A stretch of DNA of 64,000 nt from Undaria pinnatifida (GCA_012845835.1 JABAKD010000005.1:6018655-6082654); one strand, 5' to 3'. Positions 1-11,276 are shown, counted from the stretch's first letter. Notes: a model not told the origin generated them from the letters alone. Translations and numbers: made by a program.

Positions 1-1945
1 CACGAGGGACAACTTTGCGGTTCGAGATCGAGGTATAGTTAGTAATGCTAGGGTATGGGGTACGGCAGGACCCCTGCACCTTCCACCGATAACCACGAAC
101 ACTGCTGCTGTAGCATACCTGGTGTGAAGTTGATAGGGAAACATCAACAACAAGAGCGTTTCGCAAGGAAAACGCGCTATCACAGAGCAGGCTTGAAGCG
201 CTGCAACCTTCGGGATGGCGATATTGGTATCATAGTAGATTGCTGTTGTGCACGAGTACATACCAGAGGCAGGAGCAGTGCCCCTTGGAACGGTAGCCTT
301 GCGGGTGGTGCTGCTCGTCTAGCCGAGCGAAGCAAAGATTTGCCCGTGCAACATCACACAATGACTTTTTCCTGCCGAGAAAGAACGCTACCCGTCGCAC
401 TGTATATATCATACTTCAAGTAAGTATCCCAACCGCACGTTTTACGTCTCTGTTCCTGTGGCACATCCGTATACGAGGTACATTCCCCAAGGCCGTGCGT
501 TCATGCTCCTGGGGACGAGGCAAGCGTTTCCGTGGCAACGAGCAACGAGCACGAGCACTTTGCAATCGGGAGCATCTCGCCCTCGCAGTTGTTCGCAAGT
601 GATTTGCTCTTTAAGCTGGAGGCTCCCCCCTCCTAGGAACTAGCGGGGTCCACCTCTCAACACCGTGCGGTGGGCAATCCTTATTATACCGGATTTACTA
701 TGCTACACGCCTACCCGCCAGAACCTGCTGTGAGAGAATCCACGGGCGCAAAGTCAACCTTTCCAACGCCCAATGAGCATGGACCGAGGCAGCCAAACCT
801 GAAAGAAGGATGTCCGACGCGGACGTAGAAGGTTACAGAGCTCGCAGATGAAGAGAGGTGGTGACGGTGGTGAAGGGCCAAGCGTTGAAGTCGGGGCAGG
901 TCCGAATTCAAAGCTCTGTCGTTGCGTGCTCGTGAAAAAAGAGCGAAAAAAAAAGATCTTGCTGGCTTTTGTACATCGCTGGAAGGCGGCATTGTAATGG
1001 GGTTTTTTTCAAAAGTACTTCCTAGAAGCACGAACGACAGAGTTCAGCCAGCTGTCAGCTGTCACACCTCAATAAGCTCTGAGCTGTTGTGTCACGTTTC
1101 AAGAACTCCAGGGCTTCCCAGAAGGCACTCTCGTGGGGTCCCTGCAACTAGACGTGAGTCGCAGAGCGCTTGGTAGATTGAATCGGGTTGTCATCACACC
1201 GTTCGATAGAACCGACGCTCGTTTAGTGGTAATCGTACCACAGCAGCTGACCATACTAGAGGTATCATAGCGAGCGTTGGACGAGTACAGATATGCTTGC
1301 TGCTCCCCACATACAACCCACCGCCTGTAACCACGAGTGGGTACCGCTTTAGACTAACGCAGGTACGGTTCGTGTGCAAGCTCCTTTCAGTGCGTTCGCA
1401 ATGGGAACAGATCAATATGATATAGCATGATATGCCCCGGCGCTCCTTTCGGCGAGGTGCTGCGAGCAAGAAACAAGTAGCGCACCCTTAGACTACTCGT
1501 ACAGCGGCATCAATTTTTTATCGAACACAGAAGGACATTATCATGCATTATCATGAGGCACAGATCTCGGACAGGTCATGATCTACTACACTAACTGTAG
1601 ATCTTCTACAGCAGTAGTAGATGATCCTGTATCTTCCGTAATGATATCGTATGCTGTGCAGGATGTGTATATGGAGTACGGATCCAACCCAGAAAAAAAC
1701 ATATGCTAGATCATGCCGATCGTACGGCCCCCACCCGGTGACATGAACTACTGCTGTAGAACATATAATACACATGTAGACTACAAGTAAATCTTCCTTT
1801 CCTTGGCATATCTACAGCAGTACAGGCATTGTAGATCATCAAGCGGGAAGTAGTGATCTGTCCATTGTACATCTCTGCCTGGCATATTAATTTTCTGCTG
1901 TTGCAACAACTGGTATGATACACGTTTTTCGCGCAAAAAACAAGC
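1..1945. repeat. Diverged dispersed repeat, left copy
   Basis: This stretch aligns collinearly, in the same orientation, with 60863-62655, with many substitutions and small indels (roughly 85% identity by eye). It is truncated by the window edge. No transposon ends are visible. Two GT-starting sites line up between the copies: GAG|GTATAG near 30-36 here versus AAG|GTATGG in the right copy, and CAA|GTAAGT near 418-425 versus CAT|GTGAGT. This could be an old paralogous gene fragment with introns, but reading frames are not conserved through the alignment and codon positions show no third-base bias where I checked. It may instead be a non-coding dispersed repeat. Confidence 0.75.
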
Positions 1946-2261
1946 GAGCATAACGTCCAATTTACGAAGTATGACACCTGGTACGATGCATGATCGCGTA
2001 CTGCTGTGTAGAGTGTAGAATAGCTCTTTCTGTCTGCTGCATTCCAGCTGTCGCCACTTAAACTGCTATACGAAGTATATGGCATAATACGTACATAGAG
2101 CTATCAGACACATCGTATCACACCGCCCTTTAAAATGGGCATGGACCGCGATAGACAATCTAAGCCATCCCCAATACAAGGCTGACGACGTTTATAAGTA
2201 ATTCATATCGACGGATGGCAAACACGATCGTAGTATAATAGTATTCATGGTGCCGGTCGCG
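1946..2261. other. Intergenic, nothing recognised
   Basis: AT-rich sequence between the left dispersed repeat and the tRNA-like/MITE insertion site. I see no ORF, repeat or RNA signature. Confidence 0.5.
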
Positions 2262-3085
2262 CCGGTGGTCTAGTGGTTAGGCCATTTCTTATACAGTCGG
2301 ATTCCGCCAGTCGAAAACGGCCCTTTTCGACTGGACTTTTCTTCGACTGGATTCTTCTGGTCCTTCTTCTTATCGTCAGTCGAGTCGATTTTATAGCTTT
2401 TGTGCTCTTCCTAGAGGCGGTTGGCGTGCGGGAGTACTGCTGTAGAGCAGGCGAAATCGGTTGGCAGCTCTGTGCTTCGCGCTTTCTCCGCGAGCAACGG
2501 CTCGACGAACCTTCATCCCAGCGAGTTGGTGACTTTGGGCTTAGCCGAAAGCCGCCAAAGCTACGTTCGTGGAGTTGCACTCAGCCGAAAGCCGCCAAAG
2601 CTACAAGAAGGCGCAGCCGTTGTTGGCAGCATGAGATCGAGACCGCGCGCTGCTGGCGAGCGGAACTAGGAATGCGCCACGCTGACTTGCTGCGACAAGC
2701 AACAGCAGGGATAGCCAAGCCAGCGTCAGCGCCTTGTATGATACTGCAGTGTGTACCTGGTATGGGTGTGTGGCCGCGTGGCCGTGTGGGTGTGTGTTTG
2801 GTGGTGGGATGAGCGATGCGATCGGTTCAAAAAACACGTGTAAAACCTTTTCGACTGATTTCTTCGACTGTAGGATCCAGTCGAAAAAATCGAGTTTTTC
2901 GACCGGATCCGCCAGTCGGAATTCTCCGTCGAAAAAAGTTTAGTCGAAAAAGCCCTCTTTCGACTGTGTAAGAAAGCCCGATTTGGGCTTCAGTCGAAAA
3001 AGGCCGCTTTCGACTGACAAATCCGACTGTATAAGAAATGGCCTTACCCTCGAATACTACTAGCGTTGGTCCTTGAATCCGATTC
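2262..3085 (+). other. tRNA-like (SINE-head-like) sequence split by a MITE
   Basis: The left flank of the MITE, 2262-2279, ends TGGTCTAGTGGTTA, a match to the internal promoter A box of eukaryotic tRNA genes. The right flank, about 3047-3085, contains TCCTTGAATCCGATTCC, which resembles a degenerate B box. Removing the MITE and one TTA puts the two boxes about 45 nt apart, the usual tRNA spacing. A short acceptor-like pairing (CGGTGG with CCACCG) is also possible. The T-arm does not fold properly, so this is a degenerate tRNA or tRNA-derived SINE head, not a functional tRNA. Confidence 0.35.
2280..3043. mobile_element. Non-autonomous PIF/Harbinger-like MITE (764 bp)
   Basis: The element begins GGCCATTTCTTATACAGTCG and ends with its exact reverse complement. 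The first 24 bp of the terminal inverted repeats match perfectly and similarity continues to about 54 bp. It is flanked by a 3-bp TTA duplication (2277-2279 and 3044-3046). A TTA target and GGCC-starting termini are characteristic of PIF/Harbinger and Tourist MITEs. Many subterminal AGTCGAAAA / TTTTCGACT motifs lie in both orientations. A short tandem duplication (period 42 bp) starts at 2541 and 2583. No transposase reading frame is present; ORFs inside are short and overlapping. Confidence 0.8.
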
Positions 3086-3900
3086 CCACCGTGGTAGGAT
3101 TTTGAATTTATTTGCAAAAATGCAAGATAATAAAAAAAATCAAGTGCTGAGAACGTGTGGGTAGGCACAATTCGACGCGAGTCGACGAGGGAAGAGAAGG
3201 CTGAAGTATTTTGGCGATAAAAATAAAGGCACATACCGTAGTGGAGAGGGGAGAGGAGGGCCCGCTATGTGACCCCGGATCTGAGCTACTACTACTGGGA
3301 GGGAGCGAGAGAGTGGTGCGAGGATAATAAATGGGATGAAGAACAAGATAAAATAAAAATTAAACTTGTTGGTCGACAACGTGTGCCGTATTCCTCACCC
3401 GTTCGTGAGGAACACATATCGGCAAACTGCTGCTGTGTGCTGTCGTTTGCCCCCATCGTGTCTCTCGTCTCCCGTGAGTGGTACTGTTTTTGTGCGAGGG
3501 GAAAAAAAGTTTGCAGGTACAAAACTAACACGCCATGAAGTAGTCCCTGACGAGGTCAGTATGGTATATCTGATTGGTTTTTTTTTCCAGTGCCCAGACC
3601 ACCCTATCAAATGAGTGCCTTGGTATGGCATGAATAATCGAAAAAGAAACACGCTGAAAACGAAAGCAACACGGTAGGGCAGAGAAGTACACTTGGATCC
3701 GGACACTTGACCACAAACTTTCCCCCCCCGCCTCCACTGGAGTGCCGTTGGTTTTACGCATTCGTTTAGTTGGCTGACTGCGTGAATGTGTTGTGTCCTG
3801 TTGTGTCCTGTCGTATTTTTGCATGTTTTGGCTGTTAAGTAGTATCCCCGTTACTCCATCTGGAAGTGGCCACACCAGAAAACAAATGTATTCGTCATCC
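3086..3900. other. Intergenic, nothing recognised
   Basis: Mixed-composition sequence with only short overlapping ORFs on both strands. Homopolymers and one small TGTGTCCTGT duplication (about 3790-3810) are the only structure. Confidence 0.5.
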
Positions 3901-4057
3901 ATATGACAGATAGTACGCACAATGTGCGGATGTCCGCCGGACAAGTGGTTCTTGGTAGGATGCAGCTCACCCTTCTCGCGACTGGGCAGTTCGCGCTTGG
4001 TGCACGCGAGGTCTGCCTGGTCGGTGAAAACCCGACGTGCGCCGTCCCGATTTTGTA

Positions 4058-4270
4058 GAGATGCGAGGGCCTATGGTCTTAAGACTACGGCTATGCATGA
4101 AATGAGTACACCACCCCCCACCCTCTCCCCTTCTCCCATTCGTTCACCCCCACTGCCCCCCCCCGACCACCTCCTTCCTCCTCCCCTCCCCCCTCGTCGT
4201 TCTCTCCCCCCACTGCACCCCCCCCCCACCTGTCCCCCCGTCCCCCGCCCCTCCCCCTTCACCCTTCACC
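4058..4270 (+). repeat. C-rich tract with a conserved leader
   Basis: A leader reading GATGCGAGGGCCTATGG, then CTACGGCTATG and ATGAAATGAGTAC, runs into about 160 bases that are almost only C and T with some A. The same leader occurs at 7088-7125, again followed by a C-rich tract. The proline-rich ORFs here are a by-product of composition. Confidence 0.7.
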
Positions 4271-4274
4271 ACTA

Positions 4275-4930
4275 ACTGAATATTTCGCAGGCATGTATGG
4301 AGTGGACGGAAATATTTGGCGATCGTCCCACAAGGCATGCTTCTGGAGATTTCACAGCAGTTAGTCTTGGTTCGGCCGCGCCGGGCTAAAGGGACGCGAG
4401 ACTGTATGCTGTGGCTGTGATGGATTGGATATGCGTGTTCGTCAAACGTACTCCGGGTGGGTGCTACACTATAGGTCCAAATACATTGAAAGGCCGTCGT
4501 AATAACGGCAGGCTCGCTCGCATTGTGGGAGGCACCACTCTTAAGAGCTTTGGGTAATGAAAATGCGCTCGGCAGCGAGTACTCAATGTGTAGAACCCTG
4601 TGCTCAAAGTTGGTGTGGCAATAACGTATGAAGACTTGCTCAGATTGGGCGCTTATTGTTGGCATGCCTGTATTGTAGTGCTGGAGATGTAGTTGATGCT
4701 TGTGCTAATAGTCGAGTAATGGGCATTCTGTCGTTTTTCACGCGTTCTACGATGGGATTGTATTAGTCCTCTGTAGAGAACACTTTTTCTCGCTGAAGGG
4801 ATTAATCAACCGGCGAACTCTCCGATGTCGTCAAAATGCTAGTTTTTTTTCAAAATTGGTGTTCGTATTTTCCCTCCAACGACACGCTTTGTACGACGCT
4901 GGTCACGGGTAGGGCCAAACATCGCCGTCG
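4275..4930. other. Intergenic, nothing recognised
   Basis: No recognisable gene. The minus-strand ORF at 4144-4665 derives partly from the C-rich tract, and its remainder has no identifiable domain. Confidence 0.5.
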
Positions 4931-4939
4931 AGCCGGTTC

Positions 4940-5715
4940 GGGTCGGGTTGGGGTGCGACCCGTGACGTTTACAAACCTCCTGACCGACGCAACCCGCAAG
5001 ATTCACAAACTTCTGATCCGACCCGACCCGACCCGACCCGACCCGACCCGACCCGCCCCGACCCGCCCCGACCCGTGAGATGTGAAAACTTCCCGACCCG
5101 TTCCGACAAGGCTCGGCCCGGCCCGACCCACCATATTCCCTTTTTTTGGCCGTGAGATATCGGGTCATGTCGCGGGTCGGTTCACCTCGGCCGGTGATAT
5201 TGATCATCTCGACCCGCGATCGACCCGCGGATCCGGCCGGCGAGTCGACACTTATCAAACTACTGTACTAATATTCAGCAGTAAGTTGGGTACCCCGGCG
5301 TGACGTGCGGCCTGACTGTAAAGGGGTATGGAGGATACTGACAGGTATATCTACGTTTGGCGGTGTTGTAATGTTTGAATAGGGTGCCGAAAGAGTATTG
5401 GCACCCGAGAGGCCTTCGGGCTCGAAACAGAAAGTTTTCAATATGTCAGGTCCGCACGTCAGAAGTGAGATTTTGAACACCTCTTGACTCTTGACCCGAT
5501 CCACCCGGACGCGTGTGTATTGTCTTCACATTAAGTCGGCTCTTTCTACCGAGCGTGAGGTTTTATTTTCCGGATACGATATGACCCGACCGACCCGACC
5601 CGACACGTGAGAACGTGAACACCTCATAAACCGGCGCGACCCGACCCGTGAGATTTTAACACCTCCTGATCCACCCCGACCCGACCCGACCCGACCCGAC
5701 TCGTAGGGTTCTGAC
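4940..5715. repeat. GACCC pentanucleotide arrays with a recurring spacer
   Basis: Runs of GACCC occur at about 5018-5077, 5581-5605 and 5664-5702. They are joined by recurring copies of a spacer resembling GACCCGTGAGAT followed by an AACACCTCCTGA-like segment (near 4966, 5074, 5470, 5604, 5645). The whole block looks like a degraded minisatellite with pentameric cores. Confidence 0.8.
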
Positions 5716-6770
5716 AACGTCCTGATGCGCCCTATGGCCGGCCCTGGAGATTGTAGCTCTGTTTCTAGGTCACGGCCTAGATTTCAGGGGAATTGCGTAC
5801 TTGTAGTGTGATGCTGTCAGCATCATTATCATCCTCAGATGTGACGCATGCTTCTACCGGTATACGCGTATTTATTTTGTTTTTGTTGTCCTGTTTTTTC
5901 CTTGTCGTATGTTTTGGTTGGTCTATGTCCTGCTTTCCGTATCCAATACGTTTGGTATTGCATTGGCTAATCGCATAAATCTGCGACATTGTTTTTCTGC
6001 TTTCTCACCCTTTGTGATCACGGAGAGTGCTTTGAGGTGAAGAACGTACGCACACGGCCACGGCCACGGCATTAATAGCAGAATACCGCCTTTTTCCCTT
6101 CTCACTTACTAGTAGTATAGGCCACTGGAACGAGTGGCTCTGTGCCTCGCTCAGAAACAGACCGAAATAGGTTTCTCTGGCGCAGCGTCACACACAAACT
6201 TGTTGGTACTGGTAGTGCATATTCCGCCATTTCGAAAAGCAGAAATGGATAAGGTTGTAACACAAGTGGCGTGTCTAGACCTATCGCGAGACGTAAAAGC
6301 GACCCCGCCGCCTCCCGTATCCCTGATCCCAATGCTGCTACCGTTGCTGCTGTTGCGGCTGCCGCTGTTGCGGCTGAGTGTCGCTTCGCACTTGACAACT
6401 TTCGTGTTGGGGGGTCCCCCATACGGAGAGGGCGCCTGGCTTTCGATTTCATCTCCCTTCCCATCACCGGTGGCATGCACCTGGTACACGTGTGACCTCT
6501 AACCCGCCCCCACGCCGACCTGAGCCTTTCTAACTGGCCCTGATGTGTAATTGGCAAACTGCAAGGCCCACCAAGACCCTGATCACACATTGCCCACAAA
6601 ATAGTGTTGTCAAGTGGTTTTAGCGTGGCCAACGGTGTGCGAAACAAGACCGTACAGCGTGGGATCAGGGTTTTTGGTAGTCCCTGCCGGCCGCTAATCC
6701 CCACCCCAATCGCCGCTTTGCAAGTCCTCTTCATCTACTGCACCACTGGATTTTTCAGCGGTGTCCGCAC
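5716..6770. other. No confident gene; overlapping ORFs on both strands
   Basis: The longest ORF is 210 codons on the minus strand (6102-6734). A 74-codon plus-strand ORF (6271-6495) overlaps it and contains an Ala run from a GCT/GCC repeat at about 6330-6375. Neither shows a domain or convincing splice signals. ORFs open on both strands over the same bases are typical of chance in GC-rich DNA. I leave the region unassigned. Confidence 0.4.
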
Positions 6771-7180
6771 CACAATTCCCCAACCCCTGTCCCCCCTCAC
6801 CCCAACCCCTACCCTACCCCCTACCCCAAGCCCAACCCTTGACAACAACGTCAACAGTATAATGCCTCGGTTGCTTTGCGAAACCTTTCATCCGATTTAC
6901 CACGGGCTGTATCAGCGATGCCCCTCCCACCCCCCGAAGTCCACCCTCCTCCCCAACCGAGATGGTGTTCTAGTCGGGTCATCTTTAATTTGCGGATTAG
7001 AGAACCCCACCTCCCCACCTCCGCCGAAGGGAGATGATGTCACGTAGCATGCATATGGCAAGGCAGCCACGAGGCAGTTACATGTAGGGATGCGAGGGTC
7101 TACGGCTATGTATGAAATGAGTACCCCCCCCAACCTCCCACCCCACCCCCGCCCCTCCCTCCCGACCCCCTCGACAACGC
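6770..7180 (+). repeat. C-rich tracts (three blocks)
   Basis: Blocks at about 6775-6835, 6918-6955 and 7120-7175 are dominated by C with A/T. The last is preceded by the same leader as at 4058 (GATGCGAGGG, then GGCTATG and ATGAAATGAGTAC). Confidence 0.7.
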
Positions 7181-7569
7181 CAACAACAACAACACCGTCA
7201 CGATCGCTTTGCATCTTGTCCTTCGTCCCGCTGCACCAGGGTCCAACTCGTCGGTGTCCGGGCTGAGGTCTCTGCTGCCGTTGCTAAGTGCCATGGAGCC
7301 ACGGGCGGCGTAGGAAGTGTCGCCTTTTCGATTTTTCCAGCAAGGATAGTTTCGCTGCTTTTCAGGTGCGTGTTGTGCGTGTCCATGATTTATTTTGGTT
7401 TGATTTGGAGCTTCGGGCATGATCTTGGGTGTTGGGTCGGGGTTGTTGTGTGCGTGAGTTTATGGTCATGTCTGTGTTTAAGTCTATGCGTTTTGTGTGT
7501 CTGCGTCTGTGTTTGTGTCGTGGTGTATTTGTATTTGTTTTTGTTTTAGTAAATTGTTCTTCTTACAAC
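7181..7569. other. Intergenic with a TG-rich stretch
   Basis: 7440-7560 is rich in TGTG/TTTG words on the plus strand. No gene recognised. Confidence 0.4.
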
Positions 7570-7648
7570 GTCAGCTGTGAGTTCGGCAAATTTAGGGTCG
7601 ATACTCGTCTTTGCAAGCTGCTCAATACACCGGTCGCTCGTTTTGAGT
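7570..7648 (+). repeat. Fragment related to the left end of the 5.4-kb insertion
   Basis: This segment contains CAGCTGTGAG followed by CTCGTCTTTGCAAGCTG and then GGTCGCTCG. It aligns by eye with 35410-35490 (CAGCTGTGAG, CTCATCTTTGCAAGCTG, CGATCGCG). It is a dispersed relative of the material inserted in copy B. Confidence 0.5.
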
Positions 7649-7879
7649 AAGTTTTCCATGAGTCAAAATCTAATCAACAGTACAGTATATTGGACTTTTA
7701 TTCCTGCTGTGAACCCTGATGAAGACATCAACGTGTTAGGTGAAATAGATATCAACGCTGACGTATAACATCGAATAAATGGTAAAGTATCCTTTATTAT
7801 TGTCATCATTTATCTAGGTACTACGATATGTTTTAAATATTTGTTCATCTGTGTAGATTTATCTGTATCTCTGTCTCTT

Positions 7880-8075
7880 GCTCTGCGATTATCCTGTACT
7901 CTTGCCTCGTCTTATCTTGTCCTATTATATCCTACCCTATCTTATACTATCCTGTCCTATCCTTTTCTGTCGCCTTGTGTACTACCCTACCCTACCCTAC
8001 CTTACACCCTGCGATACCCTGCCTTACCCTACGCTACTCTACCCTACCCTACCCTACCTTGGTTTACTCCATCTT
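7880..8075 (+). repeat. Degenerate CCTAT/CCCTA pentamer array
   Basis: Pyrimidine-rich array grading from TATCCTACCCTATC-like words (7910-7965) into nearly pure CTACCCTACCC (7980-8065). It is telomere-like in composition, but the unit is a pentamer and it is internal, so I call it a microsatellite. Confidence 0.8.
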
Positions 8076-9120
8076 CTTTTATCTGATTCTGGTTTGACCT
8101 TACTTGATATACAACTGGTATGCTGAATGTTCCCGGGATTTGTATTGCAAGGGAGCCTCGTGCATACGGATGTATGGGTGGTCTGCCTCATATAGATATC
8201 GTACGCTACGATTAAGGTGCACCTAATTATGCTGAGGCTGCTCGCTTGAGCGGCTGCCTACTCCACCTAACGCTGATTTTGATTAGAAAATGAATATGCA
8301 ACTCGATGAATGACCTCACGGGCTAACCCTAAGTATCTAGCAAACAGTTAGTATCGAAACGGACAGAAATTGATTCGAACGGTGTCGAGTAGTTTATTCA
8401 TCAGCTAACGAGCCCCGTGAGCAAGAAAAATGTAGCCAAGACGTGCTGCGCGTGTCGTGGCACGTGCCGGTTGCACGCTTTCTGGCGTATTTCCCCCCCC
8501 TCGTCTGCCATGCCTTTCGACCAAGCGCTTCACTATTGTATTTGTATTATTGTTTTTTACACTCCGTCGGATGGATAAACACGAATCTTGATCTCCTCAC
8601 GCAACAATGTGTTTTTCGCACTCAGAAAAGCGCGTTGGTGCAAGGTTGAAACCTGTCCGTCGAGTTTGCCGGCGATACAAAACCATCGTCCTTCGTGCTA
8701 GTGTTGATATTCCGGCTTTCCGCGTAGTTGCCGGCGATACGACGCAGACATGCTTAGTGAGCCTTAATTTTTCTATTTGAAATATCAGTGTCCTGTGGAT
8801 TGCCCACGGTATAGCGCATGTATAATTAGTTAATGCTCAAGCTTCCTATGAACAATTTGGTATTGCTACGAGCGAGCTCGAGTTTCTGATTTACACCCCG
8901 CGCCAAAAGGTAGCGACCCCTTTCCAAGTGGCTGGCCGTTGCGACCGCCCACCGCGGACCGTAAAGAACCAACATATACACGCACAGATTGACGGGAGTT
9001 TGCTACATTTTATTCGTCACAGCACATCGAAGTATCTCATGCAACGCGCCGATTTTCACACTTGGACTAAAATCACGTGGTACAAGGGAAAAACTAAGCA
9101 GTGGTCAAAATATGTAAATA
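8076..9120. other. Intergenic, nothing recognised
   Basis: No ORF above about 100 codons and no repeat or RNA structure. A minus-strand B-box-like GTTCGAATC near 8371 lacks an A box at the right distance. Confidence 0.5.
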
Positions 9121-9121
9121 C

Positions 9122-9890
9122 AAGCGCTCCGCTCCGCGGGCGGCTGACGCCGCCCGCTACGCTCGCGCAAGGAAGATTTCAACTAAATGTGAAGGGGGCA
9201 GAGAGAAGAGGCCCATGATTTAGTGCAACTAGCGATTTGATAATGCCAAGAGCTACTTGTGCGGAGCTGATTGCCCTGTCTGTGCTGTGCTGTTTGTTGG
9301 CGATGTCACGTTCTGATTGGCAGAAGTGCGGATGTAATTTGCGAAGAAAAAATTGCGAAGAGAACCGAGATGGAGAACAAAATCAACGACGAAAGCAAAA
9401 AGACGAGTACACGCACGTACTATCGGCACCTGGTACCTGGTACTTCGCCTAATACCTGGTGGTACTCTGTGTGGTTCTAAGAAAAGCACAGGACTCCGCT
9501 CCACGGGGGGCTGACGCCGCCCGCTACGGCCGCCCGCTACGCTCGCGCACAGAAGAATGAAACATGTGTAAAGGGGGCAGGAAGACGAGGCCCGCGATTA
9601 TTTGGTGCGAATATCGAATTGATTATAATGCCAAGAGGTGCCTGTGCGGAGCTAATTGCCCTGCGCTGTGCTGTGTGCTTGTTGGTGTCACGTTCTGAAC
9701 GACAGCACGTGCTATTTGCGGGGGAGGGGGGGGGAGCATGGGGACCGAGAGGACAATCAACTGAAGAAAGCAAAAATACGAGTACACAACGCGTGCATAA
9801 ACCTGGTACCTGTATCATACCTGGTGCTGCTACTGCTATATGTTCAAAAGAACGCACAGCGCCGCACAACACAGCACCGCAGAACGAAGG
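9122..9890 (+). repeat. Two diverged tandem units of about 370-385 bp
   Basis: CTGACGCCGCCCGCTAC occurs at 9144 and 9511. ATGCCAAGAG followed by TGTGCGGAGCT occurs at 9243 and 9628. The intervening sequence (AGGGGGCAG, GAGGCCC) is also shared. The block sits immediately left of the start of copy A. Confidence 0.75.
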
Positions 9891-9894
9891 GCAG

Positions 9895-10265
9895 GGCACG
9901 GCACCGCGCTGCGCTGCGCTGTGCTGCGCTGTGCTGCTGAGCTATATTTAGCCGGGCTGACCTGAGCTGGGGGTGCATTGTTCATGATCCAACAACGTGA
10001 TATGTACAAAGAAACCTGGTGTATGTAGCATTAATAGTACCGGTACGTGGTATGGTACTTCGAACGTTACTGGCATGTATGTACGAACTAGTAAAAGTAC
10101 AGCAAAGCACGCAGCATGGCAAAGCACGGCAAATCACACGGCGCTGCGCTCTGCTGAGCTAGGGCTGCGGTGCGCTACAGAGGTGAGCTGCAGGGCACGG
10201 CAGGGCATCGCAGGGCACGGCACTGCACGGCGCTGCGCTGCTGAGCTATAGCGCTGCGGTGGGGT
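9895..10265 (+). repeat. GCACGGC/GCTGCGCT low-complexity block (A)
   Basis: Degenerate short-unit GC-rich repeat made of GGCACGGCA, GCTGCGCTG and GCTGAGCTA words. The B counterpart is 25926-26275. Confidence 0.7.
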
Positions 10266-10950
10266 GCTGGGCGATATCTCAGCTGATGAAACTTCGTGCC
10301 ACGTACAAAACATATTGCGGAAATCAACGAAAATCTAAAGAATGACCGTTCGGCAAGTAATGCACAGGCGGCAAATTAGCGGCAAATGGTAGGGAGTAGG
10401 AAGTTCAACTTTTACTAAACAAAAAGGAAGAAATGATCGCGAAAAGGTTCAAAATCGTGTTGGCAGAAGAACCAAATTTGCAGGAAGCAGCTGAAAGGAA
10501 ACAACCGGCGAAACGAGCAGAAACAAAAGCAATAAAGGCCGAGCAAGAAGCCAAAGAAAAGCTGGACCGTTCCGCAAGTAGTCCGACCCCAGGAATGCCA
10601 GGGATGCACCACCCGAGCACTCTCAGCAGAAAGAAGTTATTAAGTATATTTGAATCAAGTTAATAATTGGACAAAGGCCTGAAGCATAGGCACAGTGTGG
10701 ATACTAGCAGTAGTGCAACACCCGCTAGTCAGCAGCCGCGGATAAAAAAAAATCAAGCGTTCTTCGTGAGGCTAGGGCGGCAAAGCCACCGATTTCAACC
10801 CCGACAACCGCACACTCGTATGCGCGTGCGTGTCGATCGGGGTGGCCACCTGGGTTGTAATTAGGGTTGTAAGGTGCGGTTGAGGAGTGGGAGTATCACC
10901 AACAAACCAGAAGCAAAAGCGACACCCAACCGTAATTTTCGAGGGTGTGT
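10266..10950. other. Spacer with a short Lys/Glu/Ala-rich ORF (A)
   Basis: A 76-codon plus-strand ORF at 10433-10663 has a coiled-coil-like stretch (ERKQPAKRAETKAIKAEQEA). In B the corresponding frame (26459-26662) keeps much of the same peptide but differs by indels at both ends. No family is recognised, and the ORF may be a remnant of a longer coding sequence. Confidence 0.3.
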
Positions 10951-11276
10951 TCGGTACGACATCAATACCCGTATCGGACATTTCGGTAAGCTCCGTACGG
11001 CATCAATACCGGTACCGGACACCTCGGTAAGTTCAGTACGACATCAATATACCGGTACCAGACACTTCGGTAACTTCGGTACAACATCAATACCGGTACC
11101 GGACACTTCGGTAGTTCGGTACGATATGGATACCGGTACCGCCGATACCGGTGCTGACTTTCATAACCGTACCGGGCAAGTTCGGTACGACATCAATACC
11201 GGTACCCCCGGTACCGGTATGGACGTTTGTACCGGACACTTTGGTAAATTTGGTACGACATCAACCCCGTACCGCC
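10951..11276 (+). repeat. 41-bp palindromic minisatellite, array 1 (A)
   Basis: Degenerate tandem copies of a roughly 41-bp unit built from CGGTACGACATCAATACC, the palindromic core ACCGGTACCGG and ACACTTCGGTAA. The B counterpart is 26949-27273. Short ORFs through the array are frame-neutral products of the repeat. Confidence 0.9.

Noticed and set aside
6102-6734. 210-codon minus ORF as a gene
   Set aside because: It overlaps an open plus frame, has an Ala run from a triplet repeat, and shows no domain or splice context.
7980-8070. CCCTA array as telomere
   Set aside because: The unit is a degenerate pentamer and the array is internal with mixed CCTAT units.
8360-8450. Minus-strand tRNA from GTTCGAATC
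   Set aside because: The upstream A-box-like sequence is too close and no cloverleaf forms.
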